DNA from: Oasisia sp. SBJ-2009
Taxonomy: Eukaryota; Annelida; Polychaeta; Sabellida; Siboglinidae
DNA: 64,000 nucleotides
Direction of reading: 5' to 3'
Assembly (NCBI GenBank): GCA_964017155.1
Contig: OZ024861.1
Coordinates: 14,520,412 to 14,584,411, forward strand
Positions 49,450 through 62,951 of the stretch are shown piece after piece. The position numbers and the translations under genes are program-made. The notes under the pieces were generated by a model. It saw only the letters and a program-made list of their open reading frames with translations. It did no database searches and was not told the DNA's origin. Each line of letters starts with the position of its first letter. Position 1 is the first letter of the stretch.

Positions 49450-51697
49450 TGTATCTTCACCGGGCGCAGACACCTGAGAAAAAACAATAAACCAGCGTTA
49501 CAATGTGCACGGTGTCTAACAAAATTGAAAACAGCAGGCTCAGTGCTTACATATGCCCACATTCCTTCACCCCACTGGCGTCAAAGACGCAAATCCCACC
49601 GCGATGCGGTCGAGATTACACTAAAGAAACTGGCATCTGTCGCCAGCATTCGGCTGCGCGACACAGTAATGGCGGCAAACCGGAAGACGCGCCACAACAA
49701 TACCGTGACGTCACGACGATACGGCAGACGCGCCATTTTCGTTCCCGGCGACGTCAAATTTCAAGATGGCGACGCCTTTGATCTAAGCATAATGGGGGGG
49801 GGGGGAGGCGCTTTCTTCCACTTTTACTTCGTTCTTTCAATGTTTTACTTGCGCTAGCCTATTTCGCAATAAGGTACACACACATAGGACTACAGTTGTG
49901 TTATGGTACGACGGCCAGTGCGACATTCGGGTACTTTTTATGCACGATGCAAGTCAATGTGCGTGGGGTATAACACCGATTAGATTCAACAATGTCAGAC
50001 TCTCTGCATTGAGTTTTAGACCAAATATATCAGGCCTGCTGCGTCCGCGCGTATTAAAACCACTACACTACCCTACCCGCGCCTCTCGTAATGCAGTTTC
50101 AAACCTAGGAGCAATTGAGGTTGGCTTGCATTCTGCGCATGTGCCTAATTCTTGTCGGAAATGGAACAGAATATTCATATTCTTGTTCTCATTCACAGTA
50201 CACTGTATATGGTGCATACCACTCTTCGATGAGTTGTCTCAAAGTCTCAAGCAGCTTTCCACCTATGCCTAGGCAAATAGACGTTTGGACAGTATCTAAT
50301 TTAACATTCGTACTGCTGAGCTTCAAACTACTACACTCAACGACAGAAGTTCCCTTCATTGTGTTGGCAATCTACTCTCTGCGATCTGGAACTCTAAAAC
50401 GTGTTAACGGAGACGCCACGAGGGCTGTATGCAGGCTGCGCAAAGATATATCTGAAGCATTATATGCCATTCCATGCGATAAAAGACGTTCGTTCGCATA
50501 CAGTCTAGATTTACTCTGTAGTGTAATACGCTTTGTAGGACGTACAATGTATGTAGCTAGCTCAACATCAATGATTATATGATGCGACCATTGCCTGTTA
50601 GCTGCTTCGTGGTTTCGTTTTCATATTGAACTTGCGACATGTCTGCTCTTTGGTTTCAGGTCTTGTTATTTGAGACCGACGTGTGAGCGACACAGACCCT
50701 CTGAGAATGCGACGCGCGAGTAGTGATGAACCCCACGCATGTCTAGTATATCATTTCGTAGTTATCTGGGTAGTTTGGAACAACCTTTGTTTTCTCGTAA
50801 GGCTCTTCGCCATCGCTGTTATGTCTAGCCTTTGGCGTTACCTGTTTGTCGGCATAGCGCTCATGACATGGCCAAAGAGCTGGCCTGTTGGCACTGATCA
50901 CTGTAGCATATGATATTGTTTCCAAGGCAATGTATCAACATATGCATTCGAACTCCGTCACTACCTAGATACAAATCCGCGTGCCGAGATATGTGTGACT
51001 GCAATAAATATGGGTCTCAAAACATCGAATGATCTCTACACTTGTCTTTGAAGGAAGACATGTCAAATGCGAACCCTTGAGTTACACTATTGCAAAGAAA
51101 GAGGCACTTGTATAGGTTGCCTTTGCATGCTGATTCCTAAGTATGCTGTTTCCAGTCGAGATGAATGCGTTGTGCTTGCTGCCATGACGGTCAAAGAATC
51201 ATCTACTCAACTGTATTGAGTGGGTGTATGTGTACATGCGATAATGTGCGTGGCATTCGCCGCGCGAATGGTGCTTATGCATATCAGTGTTAAGATACTT
51301 TCCGCAGTGCGATCTCGACCTCTTACACAAGTCTCGTTTTATGTGCATTATTTGGCATCATATTTTGACATTGTGTATCTTGAAATACATCATACAGCGT
51401 GAAAAATAGCTCAATCAATCGTCTGAGTAAAACGTTTCGATTGTGAGAACTGCAACATCAAAACTAATGTCCACTCGCACTACCTGTGATACATGTATCG
51501 ATGTCATGCTATCATTGATTTGATTCTCCCAGTGATCGGCCTACATTATCATCTACCTCAACAGGTTATATAAATAAAATAACTTGATAAAAACAACGCG
51601 TCACCCACTGTCGAATGACTGTTCCGCGTCGCCAATCTTCACATCATCGGGCCTGGTCGGTCAGTAATGCTGCCAGAAGTCGTCGGCCACGTGTCGC
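49450..51697 (+). repeat. Unit 23 (G12)
   Basis: 2,248 bp with 12 G and states A/T. C at 51395 (ATACAGCG for ATATAGCG) is shared with units 25 and 28 only. Confidence 0.95.
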
Positions 51698-53945
51698 TGT
51701 ATCTTCACCGGGCGCAGACACCTGAGAAAAAACAATAAACCAGCGTTACAATGTGCACGGTGTCTAACAAAATTGAAAACAGCAGGCTCAGTGCTTACAT
51801 ATGCCCACATTCCTTCACCCCACTGGCGTCAAAGACGCAAATCCCACCGCGATGCGGTCGAGATTACACTAAAGAAACTGGCATCTGTCGCCAGCATTCG
51901 GCTGCGCGACACAGTAATGGCGGCAAACCGGAAGACGCGCCACAACAATACCGTGACGTCACGACGATACGGCAGACGCGCCATTTTCGTTCCCGGCGAC
52001 GTCAAATTTCAAGATGGCGACGCCTTTGATCTAAGCATAATGGGGGGGGGGGGAGGCGCTTTCTTCCACTTTTACTTCGTTCTTTCAATGTTTTACTTGC
52101 GCTAGCCTATTTCGCAATAAGGTACACACACATAGGACTACAGTTGTGTTATGGTACGACGGCCAGTGCGACATTCGGGTACTTTTTATGCACGATGCAA
52201 GTCAATGTGCGTGGGGTATAACACCGATTAGATTCAACAATGTCAGACTCTCTGCATTGAGTTTTAGACCAAATATATCAGGCCTGCTGCGTCCGCGCGT
52301 ATTAAAACCACTACACTACCCTACCCGCGCCTCTCGTAATGCAGTTTCAAACCTAGGAGCAATTGAGGTTGGCTTGCATTCTGCGCATGTGCCTAATTCT
52401 TGTCGGAAATGGAACAGAATATTCATATTCTTGTTCTCATTCACAGTACACTGTATATGGTGCATACCACTCTTCGATGAGTTGTCTCAAAGTCTCAAGC
52501 AGCTTTCCACCTATGCCTAGGCAAATAGACGTTTGGACAGTATCTAATTTAACATTCGTACTGCTGAGCTTCAAACTACTACACTCAACGACAGAAGTTC
52601 CCTTCATTGTGTTGGCAATCTACTCTCTGCGATCTGGAACTCTAAAACGTGTTAACGGAGACGCCACGAGGGCTGTATGCAGGCTGCGCAAAGATATATC
52701 TGAAGCATTATATGCCATTCCATGCGATAAAAGACGTTCGTTCGCATACAGTCTAGATTTACTCTGTAGTGTAATACGCTTTGTAGGACGTACAATGTAT
52801 GTAGCTAGCTCAACATCAATGATTATATGATGCGACCATTGCCTGTTAGCTGCTTCGTGGTTTCGTTTTCATATTGAACTTGCGACATGTCTGCTCTTTG
52901 GTTTCAGGTCTTGTTATTTGAGACCGACGTGTGAGCGACACAGACCCTCTGAGAATGCGACGCGCGAGTAGTGATGAACCCCACGCATGTCTAGTATATC
53001 ATTTCGTAGTTATCTGGGTAGTTTGGAACAACCTTTGTTTTCTCGTAAGGCTCTTCGCCATCGCTGTTATGTCTAGCCTTTGGCGTTACCTGTTTGTCGG
53101 CATAGCGCTCATGACATGGCCAAAGAGCTGGCCTGTTGGCACTGATCACTGTAGCATATGATATTGTTTCCAAGGCAATGTATCAACATATGCATTCGAA
53201 CTCCGTCACTACCTAGATACAAATCCGCGTGCCGAGATATGTGTGACTGCAATAAATATGGGTCTCAAAACATCGAATGATCTCTACACTTGTCTTTGAA
53301 GGAAGACATGTCAAATGCGAACCCTTGAGTTACACTATTGCAAAGAAAGAGGCACTTGTATAGGTTGCCTTTGCATGCTGATTCCTAAGTATGCTGTTTC
53401 CAGTCGAGATGAATGCGTTGTGCTTGCTGCCATGACGGTCAAAGAATCATCTACTCAACTGTATTGAGTGGGTGTATGTGTACATGCGATAATGTGCGTG
53501 GCATTCGCCGCGCGAATGGTGCTTATGCATATCAGTGTTAAGATACTTTCCGCAGTGCGATCTCGACCTCTTACACAAGTCTCGTTTTATGTGCATTATT
53601 TGGCATCATATTTTGACATTGTGTATCTTGAAATACATCATATAGCGTGAAAAATAGCTCAATCAATCGTCTGAGTAAAACGTTTCGATTGTGAGAACTG
53701 CAACATCAAAACTAATGTCCACTCGCACTACCTGTGATACATGTATCGATGTCATGCTATCATTGATTTGATTCTCCCAGTGATCGGCCTACATTATCAT
53801 CTACCTCAACAGGTTATATAAATAAAATAACTTGATAAAAACAACGCGTCACCCACTGTCGAATGACTGTTCCGCGTCGCCAATCTTCACATCATCGGGC
53901 CTGGTCGGTCAGTAATGCTGCCAGAAGTCGTCGGCCACGTGTCGC
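51698..53945 (+). repeat. Unit 24 (G12)
   Basis: 2,248 bp with 12 G and states A/T. It lacks the C seen in units 23 and 25, giving a dimer-like alternation across units 23-26. Confidence 0.95.
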
Positions 53946-56194
53946 TGTATCTTCACCGGGCGCAGACACCTGAGAAAAAACAATAAACCAGCGTTACAAT
54001 GTGCACGGTGTCTAACAAAATTGAAAACAGCAGGCTCAGTGCTTACATATGCCCACATTCCTTCACCCCACTGGCGTCAAAGACGCAAATCCCACCGCGA
54101 TGCGGTCGAGATTACACTAAAGAAACTGGCATCTGTCGCCAGCATTCGGCTGCGCGACACAGTAATGGCGGCAAACCGGAAGACGCGCCACAACAATACC
54201 GTGACGTCACGACGATACGGCAGACGCGCCATTTTCGTTCCCGGCGACGTCAAATTTCAAGATGGCGACGCCTTTGATCTAAGCATAATGGGGGGGGGGG
54301 GGAGGCGCTTTCTTCCACTTTTACTTCGTTCTTTCAATGTTTTACTTGCGCTAGCCTATTTCGCAATAAGGTACACACACATAGGACTACAGTTGTGTTA
54401 TGGTACGACGGCCAGTGCGACATTCGGGTACTTTTTATGCACGATGCAAGTCAATGTGCGTGGGGTATAACACCGATTAGATTCAACAATGTCAGACTCT
54501 CTGCATTGAGTTTTAGACCAAATATATCAGGCCTGCTGCGTCCGCGCGTATTAAAACCACTACACTACCCTACCCGCGCCTCTCGTAATGCAGTTTCAAA
54601 CCTAGGAGCAATTGAGGTTGGCTTGCATTCTGCGCATGTGCCTAATTCTTGTCGGAAATGGAACAGAATATTCATATTCTTGTTCTCATTCACAGTACAC
54701 TGTATATGGTGCATACCACTCTTCGATGAGTTGTCTCAAAGTCTCAAGCAGCTTTCCACCTATGCCTAGGCAAATAGACGTTTGGACAGTATCTAATTTA
54801 ACATTCGTACTGCTGAGCTTCAAACTACTACACTCAACGACAGAAGTTCCCTTCATTGTGTTGGCAATCTACTCTCTGCGATCTGGAACTCTAAAACGTG
54901 TTAACGGAGACGCCACGAGGGCTGTATGCAGGCTGCGCAAAGATATATCTGAAGCATTATATGCCATTCCATGCGATAAAAGACGTTCGTTCGCATACAG
55001 TCTAGATTTACTCTGTAGTGTAATACGCTTTGTAGGACGTACAATGTATGTAGCTAGCTCAACATCAATGATTATATGATGCGACCATTGCCTGTTAGCT
55101 GCTTCGTGGTTTCGTTTTCATATTGAACTTGCGACATGTCTGCTCTTTGGTTTCAGGTCTTGTTATTTGAGACCGACGTGTGAGCGACACAGACCCTCTG
55201 AGAATGCGACGCGCGAGTAGTGATGAACCCCACGCATGTCTAGTATATCATTTCGTAGTTATCTGGGTAGTTTGGAACAACCTTTGTTTTCTCGTAAGGC
55301 TCTTCGCCATCGCTGTTATGTCTAGCCTTTGGCGTTACCTGTTTGTCGGCATAGCGCTCATGACATGGCCAAAGAGCTGGCCTGTTGGCACTGATCACTG
55401 TAGCATATGATATTGTTTCCAAGGCAATGTATCAACATATGCATTCGAACTCCGTCACTACCTAGATACAAATCCGCGTGCCGAGATATGTGTGACTGCA
55501 ATAAATATGGGTCTCAAAACATCGAATGATCTCTACACTTGTCTTTGAAGGAAGACATGTCAAATGCGAACCCTTGAGTTACACTATTGCAAAGAAAGAG
55601 GCACTTGTATAGGTTGCCTTTGCATGCTGATTCCTAAGTATGCTGTTTCCAGTCGAGATGAATGCGTTGTGCTTGCTGCCATGACGGTCAAAGAATCATC
55701 TACTCAACTGTATTGAGTGGGTGTATGTGTACATGCGATAATGTGCGTGGCATTCGCCGCGCGAATGGTGCTTATGCATATCAGTGTTAAGATACTTTCC
55801 GCAGTGCGATCTCGACCTCTTACACAAGTCTCGTTTTATGTGCATTATTTGGCATCATATTTTGACATTGTGTATCTTGAAATACATCATACAGCGTGAA
55901 AAATAGCTCAATCAATCGTCTGAGTAAAACGTTTCGATTGTGAGAACTGCAACATCAAAACTAATGTCCACTCGCACTACCTGTGATACATGTATCGATG
56001 TCATGCTATCATTGATTTGATTCTCCCAGTGATCGGCCTACATTATCATCTACCTCAACAGGTTATATAAATAAAATAACTTGATAAAAACAACGCGTCA
56101 CCCACTGTCGAATGACTGTTCCGCGTCGCCAATCTTCACATCATCGGGCCTGGTCGGTCAGTAATGCTGCCAGAAGTCGTCGGCCACGTGTCGC
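53946..56194 (+). repeat. Unit 25 (G13)
   Basis: 2,249 bp with 13 G and states A/T. C at 55892 is the marker shared with units 23 and 28. Confidence 0.95.
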
Positions 56195-58442
56195 TGTATC
56201 TTCACCGGGCGCAGACACCTGAGAAAAAACAATAAACCAGCGTTACAATGTGCACGGTGTCTAACAAAATTGAAAACAGCAGGCTCAGTGCTTACATATG
56301 CCCACATTCCTTCACCCCACTGGCGTCAAAGACGCAAATCCCACCGCGATGCGGTCGAGATTACACTAAAGAAACTGGCATCTGTCGCCAGCATTCGGCT
56401 GCGCGACACAGTAATGGCGGCAAACCGGAAGACGCGCCACAACAATACCGTGACGTCACGACGATACGGCAGACGCGCCATTTTCGTTCCCGGCGACGTC
56501 AAATTTCAAGATGGCGACGCCTTTGATCTAAGCATAATGGGGGGGGGGGGAGGCGCTTTCTTCCACTTTTACTTCGTTCTTTCAATGTTTTACTTGCGCT
56601 AGCCTATTTCGCAATAAGGTACACACACATAGGACTACAGTTGTGTTATGGTACGACGGCCAGTGCGACATTCGGGTACTTTTTATGCACGATGCAAGTC
56701 AATGTGCGTGGGGTATAACACCGATTAGATTCAACAATGTCAGACTCTCTGCATTGAGTTTTAGACCAAATATATCAGGCCTGCTGCGTCCGCGCGTATT
56801 AAAACCACTACACTACCCTACCCGCGCCTCTCGTAATGCAGTTTCAAACCTAGGAGCAATTGAGGTTGGCTTGCATTCTGCGCATGTGCCTAATTCTTGT
56901 CGGAAATGGAACAGAATATTCATATTCTTGTTCTCATTCACAGTACACTGTATATGGTGCATACCACTCTTCGATGAGTTGTCTCAAAGTCTCAAGCAGC
57001 TTTCCACCTATGCCTAGGCAAATAGACGTTTGGACAGTATCTAATTTAACATTCGTACTGCTGAGCTTCAAACTACTACACTCAACGACAGAAGTTCCCT
57101 TCATTGTGTTGGCAATCTACTCTCTGCGATCTGGAACTCTAAAACGTGTTAACGGAGACGCCACGAGGGCTGTATGCAGGCTGCGCAAAGATATATCTGA
57201 AGCATTATATGCCATTCCATGCGATAAAAGACGTTCGTTCGCATACAGTCTAGATTTACTCTGTAGTGTAATACGCTTTGTAGGACGTACAATGTATGTA
57301 GCTAGCTCAACATCAATGATTATATGATGCGACCATTGCCTGTTAGCTGCTTCGTGGTTTCGTTTTCATATTGAACTTGCGACATGTCTGCTCTTTGGTT
57401 TCAGGTCTTGTTATTTGAGACCGACGTGTGAGCGACACAGACCCTCTGAGAATGCGACGCGCGAGTAGTGATGAACCCCACGCATGTCTAGTATATCATT
57501 TCGTAGTTATCTGGGTAGTTTGGAACAACCTTTGTTTTCTCGTAAGGCTCTTCGCCATCGCTGTTATGTCTAGCCTTTGGCGTTACCTGTTTGTCGGCAT
57601 AGCGCTCATGACATGGCCAAAGAGCTGGCCTGTTGGCACTGATCACTGTAGCATATGATATTGTTTCCAAGGCAATGTATCAACATATGCATTCGAACTC
57701 CGTCACTACCTAGATACAAATCCGCGTGCCGAGATATGTGTGACTGCAATAAATATGGGTCTCAAAACATCGAATGATCTCTACACTTGTCTTTGAAGGA
57801 AGACATGTCAAATGCGAACCCTTGAGTTACACTATTGCAAAGAAAGAGGCACTTGTATAGGTTGCCTTTGCATGCTGATTCCTAAGTATGCTGTTTCCAG
57901 TCGAGATGAATGCGTTGTGCTTGCTGCCATGACGGTCAAAGAATCATCTACTCAACTGTATTGAGTGGGTGTATGTGTACATGCGATAATGTGCGTGGCA
58001 TTCGCCGCGCGAATGGTGCTTATGCATATCAGTGTTAAGATACTTTCCGCAGTGCGATCTCGACCTCTTACACAAGTCTCGTTTTATGTGCATTATTTGG
58101 CATCATATTTTGACATTGTGTATCTTGAAATACATCATATAGCGTGAAAAATAGCTCAATCAATCGTCTGAGTAAAACGTTTCGATTGTGAGAACTGCAA
58201 CATCAAAACTAATGTCCACTCGCACTACCTGTGATACATGTATCGATGTCATGCTATCATTGATTTGATTCTCCCAGTGATCGGCCTACATTATCATCTA
58301 CCTCAACAGGTTATATAAATAAAATAACTTGATAAAAACAACGCGTCACCCACTGTCGAATGACTGTTCCGCGTCGCCAATCTTCACATCATCGGGCCTG
58401 GTCGGTCAGTAATGCTGCCAGAAGTCGTCGGCCACGTGTCGC
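56195..58442 (+). repeat. Unit 26 (G12)
   Basis: 2,248 bp with 12 G and states A/T. It was indistinguishable from unit 24 at the sites surveyed. Confidence 0.95.
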
Positions 58443-60691
58443 TGTATCTTCACCGGGCGCAGACACCTGAGAAAAAACAATAAACCAGCGTTACAATGTG
58501 CACGGTGTCTAACAAAATTGAAAACAGCAGGCTCAGTGCTTACATATGCCCACATTCCTTCACCCCACTGGCGTCAAAGACGCAAATCCCACCGCGATGC
58601 GGTCGAGATTACACTAAAGAAACTGGCATCTGTCGCCAGCATTCGGCTGCGCGACACAGTAATGGCGGCAAACCGGAAGACGCGCCACAACAATACCGTG
58701 ACGTCACGACGATACGGCAGACGCGCCATTTTCGTTCCCGGCGACGTCAAATTTCAAGATGGCGACGCCTTTGATCTAAGCATAATGGGGGGGGGGGGGA
58801 GGCGCTTTCTTCCACTTTTACTTCGTTCTTTCAATGTTTTACTTGCGCTAGCCTATTTCGCAATAAGGTACACACACATAGGACTACAGTTGTGTTATGG
58901 TACGACGGCCAGTGCGACATTCGGGTACTTTTTATGCACGATGCAAGTCAATGTGCGTGGGGTATAACACCGATTAGATTCAACAATGTCAGACTCTCTG
59001 CATTGAGTTTTAGACCAAATATATCAGGCCTGCTGCGTCCGCGCGTATTAAAACCACTACACTACCCTACCCGCGCCTCTCGTAATGCAGTTTCAAACCT
59101 AGGAGCAATTGAGGTTGGCTTGCATTCTGCGCATGTGCCTAATTCTTGTCGGAAATGGAACAGAATATTCATATTCTTGTTCTCATTCACAGTACACTGT
59201 ATATGGTGCATACCACTCTTCGATGAGTTGTCTCAAAGTCTCAAGCAGCTTTCCACCTATGCCTAGGCAAATAGACGTTTGGACAGTATCTAATTTAACA
59301 TTCGTACTGCTGAGCTTCAAACTACTACACTCAACGACAGAAGTTCCCTGCATTGTGTTGGCAATCTACTCTCTGCGATCTGGAACTCTAAAACGTGTTA
59401 ACGGAGACGCCACGAGGGCTGTATGCAGGCTGCGCAAAGATATATCTGAAGCATTATATGCCATTCCATGCGATAAAAGACGTTCGTTCGCATACAGTCT
59501 AGATTTACTCTGTAGTGTAATACGCTTTGTAGGACGTACAATGTATGTAGCTAGCTCAACATCAATGATTATATGATGCGACCATTGCCTGTTAGCTGCT
59601 TCGTGGTTTCGTTTTCATATTGAACTTGCGACATGTCTGCTCTTTGGTTTCAGGTCTTGTTATTTGAGACCGACGTGTGAGCGACACAGACCCTCTGAGA
59701 ATGCGACGCGCGAGTAGTGATGAACCCCACGCATGTCTAGTATATAATTTCGTAGTTATCTGGGTAGTTTGGAACAACCTTTGTTTTCTCGTAAGGCTCT
59801 TCGCCATCGCTGTTATGTCTAGCCTTTGGCGTTACCTGTTTGTCGGCATAGCGCTCATGACATGGCCAAAGAGCTGGCCTGTTGGCACTGATCACTGTAG
59901 CATATGATATTGTTTCCAAGGCAATGTATCAACATATGCATTCGAACTCCGTCACTACCTAGATACAAATCCGCGTGCCGAGATATGTGTGACTGCAATA
60001 AATATGGGTCTCAAAACATCGAATGATCTCTACACTTGTCTTTGAAGGAAGACATGTCAAATGCGAACCCTTGAGTTACACTATTGCAAAGAAAGAGGCA
60101 CTTGTATAGGTTGCCTTTGCATGCTGATTCCTAAGTATGCTGTTTCCAGTCGAGATGAATGCGTTGTGCTTGCTGCCATGACGGTCAAAGAATCATCTAC
60201 TCAACTGTATTGAGTGGGTGTATGTGTACATGCGATAATGTGCGTGGCATTCGCCGCGCGAATGGTGCTTATGCATATCAGTGTTAAGATACTTTCCGCA
60301 GTGCGATCTCGACCTCTTACACAAGTCTCGTTTTATGTGCATTATTTGGCATCATATTTTGACATTGTGTATCTTGAAATACATCATATAGCGTGAAAAA
60401 TAGCTCAATCAATCGTCTGAGTAAAACGTTTCGATTGTGAGAACTGCAACATCAAAACTAATGTCCACTCGCACTACCTGTGATACATGTATCGATGTCA
60501 TGCTATCATTGATTTGATTCTCCCAGTGATCGGCCTACATTATCATCTACCTCAACAGGTTATATAAATAAAATAACTTGATAAAAACAACGCGTCACCC
60601 ACTGTCGAATGACTGTTCCGCGTCGCCAATCTTCACATCATCGGGCCTGGTCGGTCAGTAATGCTGCCAGAAGTCGTCGGCCACGTGTCGC
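58443..60691 (+). repeat. Unit 27 (G13)
   Basis: 2,249 bp with 13 G and states A/T. Private changes are G at 59350 and A at 59746. The second opens a longer minus-strand frame, which I take as chance. Confidence 0.95.
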
Positions 60692-62951
60692 TGTATCTTC
60701 ACCGGGCGCAGACACCTGAGAAAAAACAATAAACCAGCGTTACAATGTGCACGGTGTCTAACAAAATTGAAAACAGCAGGCTCAGTGCTTACATATGCCC
60801 ACATTCCTTCACCCCACTGGCGTCAAAGACGCAAATCCCACCGCGATGCGGTCGAGATTACACTAAAGAAACTGGCATCTGTCGCCAGCATTCGGCTGCG
60901 CGACACAGTAATGGCGGCAAACCGGAAGACGCGCCACAACAATACCGTGACGTCACGACGATACGGCAGACGCGCCATTTTCGTTCCCGGCGACGTCAAA
61001 TTTCAAGATGGCGACGCCTTTGATCTAAGCATAATGGGGGGGGGGGGGGGAGGCGCTTTCTTCCACTTTTACTTCGTTCTTTCAATGTTTTACTTGCGCT
61101 AGCCTATTTCGCAATAAGGTACACACACATAGGACTACAGTTGTGTTATGGTACGACGGCCAGTGCGACATTCGGGTACTTTTTATGCACGATGCAAGTC
61201 AATGTGCGTGGGGTATAACACCGATTAGATTCAACAATGTCAGACTCTCTGCATTGAGTTTTAGACCAAATATATCAGGCCTGCTGCGTCCGCGCGTATT
61301 AAAACCACTACACTACCCTACCCGCGCCTCTCGTAATGCAGTTTCAAACCTAGGAGCAATTGAGGTTGGCTTGCATTCTGCGCATGTGCCTAATTCTTGT
61401 CGGAAATGGAACAGAATATTCATATTCTTGTTCTCATTCACAGTACACTGTATATGGTGCATACCACTCTTCGATGAGTTGTCTCAAAGTCTCAAGCAGC
61501 TTTCCACCTATGCCTAGGCAAATAGACGTTTGGACAGTATCTAATTTAACATTCGTACTGCTGAGCTTCAAACTACTACACTCAACGACAGAAGTTCCCT
61601 TCATTGTGTTGGCAATCTACTCTCTGCGATCTGGAACTCTAAAACGTGTTAACGGAGACGCCACGAGGGCTGTATGCAGGCTGCGCAAAGATGTATCTGA
61701 AGCATTATATGCCATTCCATGCGATAAAAGACGTTCGTTCGCATACAGTCTAGATTTACTCTGTAGTGTAATACGCTTTGTAGGACGTACAATGTATGTA
61801 GCTAGCTCAACATCAATGATTATATGATGCGACCATTGCCTGTTAGCTGCTTCGTGGTTTCGTTTTCATATTGAACTTGCGACATGTCTGCTCTTTGGTT
61901 TCAGGTCTTGTTATTTGAGACCGACGTGTGAGCGACACAGACCCTCTGAGAATGCGACGCGCGAGTAGTGATGAACCCCACGCATGTCTAGTATATCATT
62001 TCGTAGTTATCTGGGTAGTTTGGAACAACCTTTGTTTTCTCGTAAGGCTCTTCGCCATCGCTGTTATGTCTAGCCTTTGGCGTTACCTGTTTGTCGGCAT
62101 AGCGCTCATGACATGGCCAAAGAGCTGGCCTGTTGGCACTGATCACTGTAGCATATGATATTGTTTCCAAGGCAATGTATCAACATATGCATTCGAACTC
62201 CGTCACTACCTAGATACAAATCCGCGTGCCGAGATATGTGTGACTGCAATAAATATGGGTCTCAAAACATCGAATGATCTCTACACTTGTCTTTGAAGGA
62301 AGACATGTCAAATGCGAACCCTTGAGTTACACTATTGCAAAGAAAGAGGCACTTGTATAGGTTGCCTTTGCATGCTGATTCCTAAGTATGCTGTTTCCAG
62401 TCGAGATGAATGCGTTGTGCTTGCTGCCATGACGGTCAAAGAATCATCTACTCAACTGTATTGAGTGGGTGTATGTGTACATGCGATAATGTGCGTGGCA
62501 TTCGCCGCGCGAATGGTGCTTATGCATATCAGTGTTAAGATAGCGCTCTTAACTTTCCGCAGTGCGATCTCGACCTCTTACACAAGTCTCGTTTTATGTG
62601 CATTATTTGGCATCATATTTTGACATTGTGTATCTTGAAATACATCATACAGCGTGAAAATAGCTCAATCAATCGTCTGAGTAAAACGTTTCGATTGTGA
62701 GAACTGCAACATCAAAACTAATGTCCACTCGCACTACCTGTGATACATGTATCGATGTCATGCTATCATTGATTTGATTCTCCCAGTGATCGGCCTACAT
62801 TATCATCTACCTCAACAGGTTATATAAATAAAATAACTTGATAAAAACAACGCGTCACCCACTGTCGAATGACTGTTCCGCGTCGCCAATCTTCACATCA
62901 TCGGGCCTGGTCGGTCAGTAATGCTGCCAGAAGTCGTCGGCCACGTGTCGC
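60692..62951 (+). repeat. Unit 28 (10-bp fold-back insertion, G15)
   Basis: 2,260 bp, the longest unit, with 15 G and states G/T. A 10-bp insertion at 62543-62552 creates a perfect 7-bp inverted repeat. C at 62650 is shared with units 23 and 25. One A is lost from the A5 run at about 62657-62660. It is the most altered unit here. Confidence 0.95.
62534..62553. repeat. Inverted repeat created by a 10-bp insertion in unit 28
   Basis: GTTAAGA (62534-62540) and TCTTAAC (62547-62553) form a perfect 7-bp inverted repeat around a 6-base spacer. The left arm is ordinary unit sequence. The right arm arises from the inserted 10 bases (62543-62552) plus the following C. No other unit has it. The inserted bases look copied from the adjacent opposite strand. 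Confidence 0.85.
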
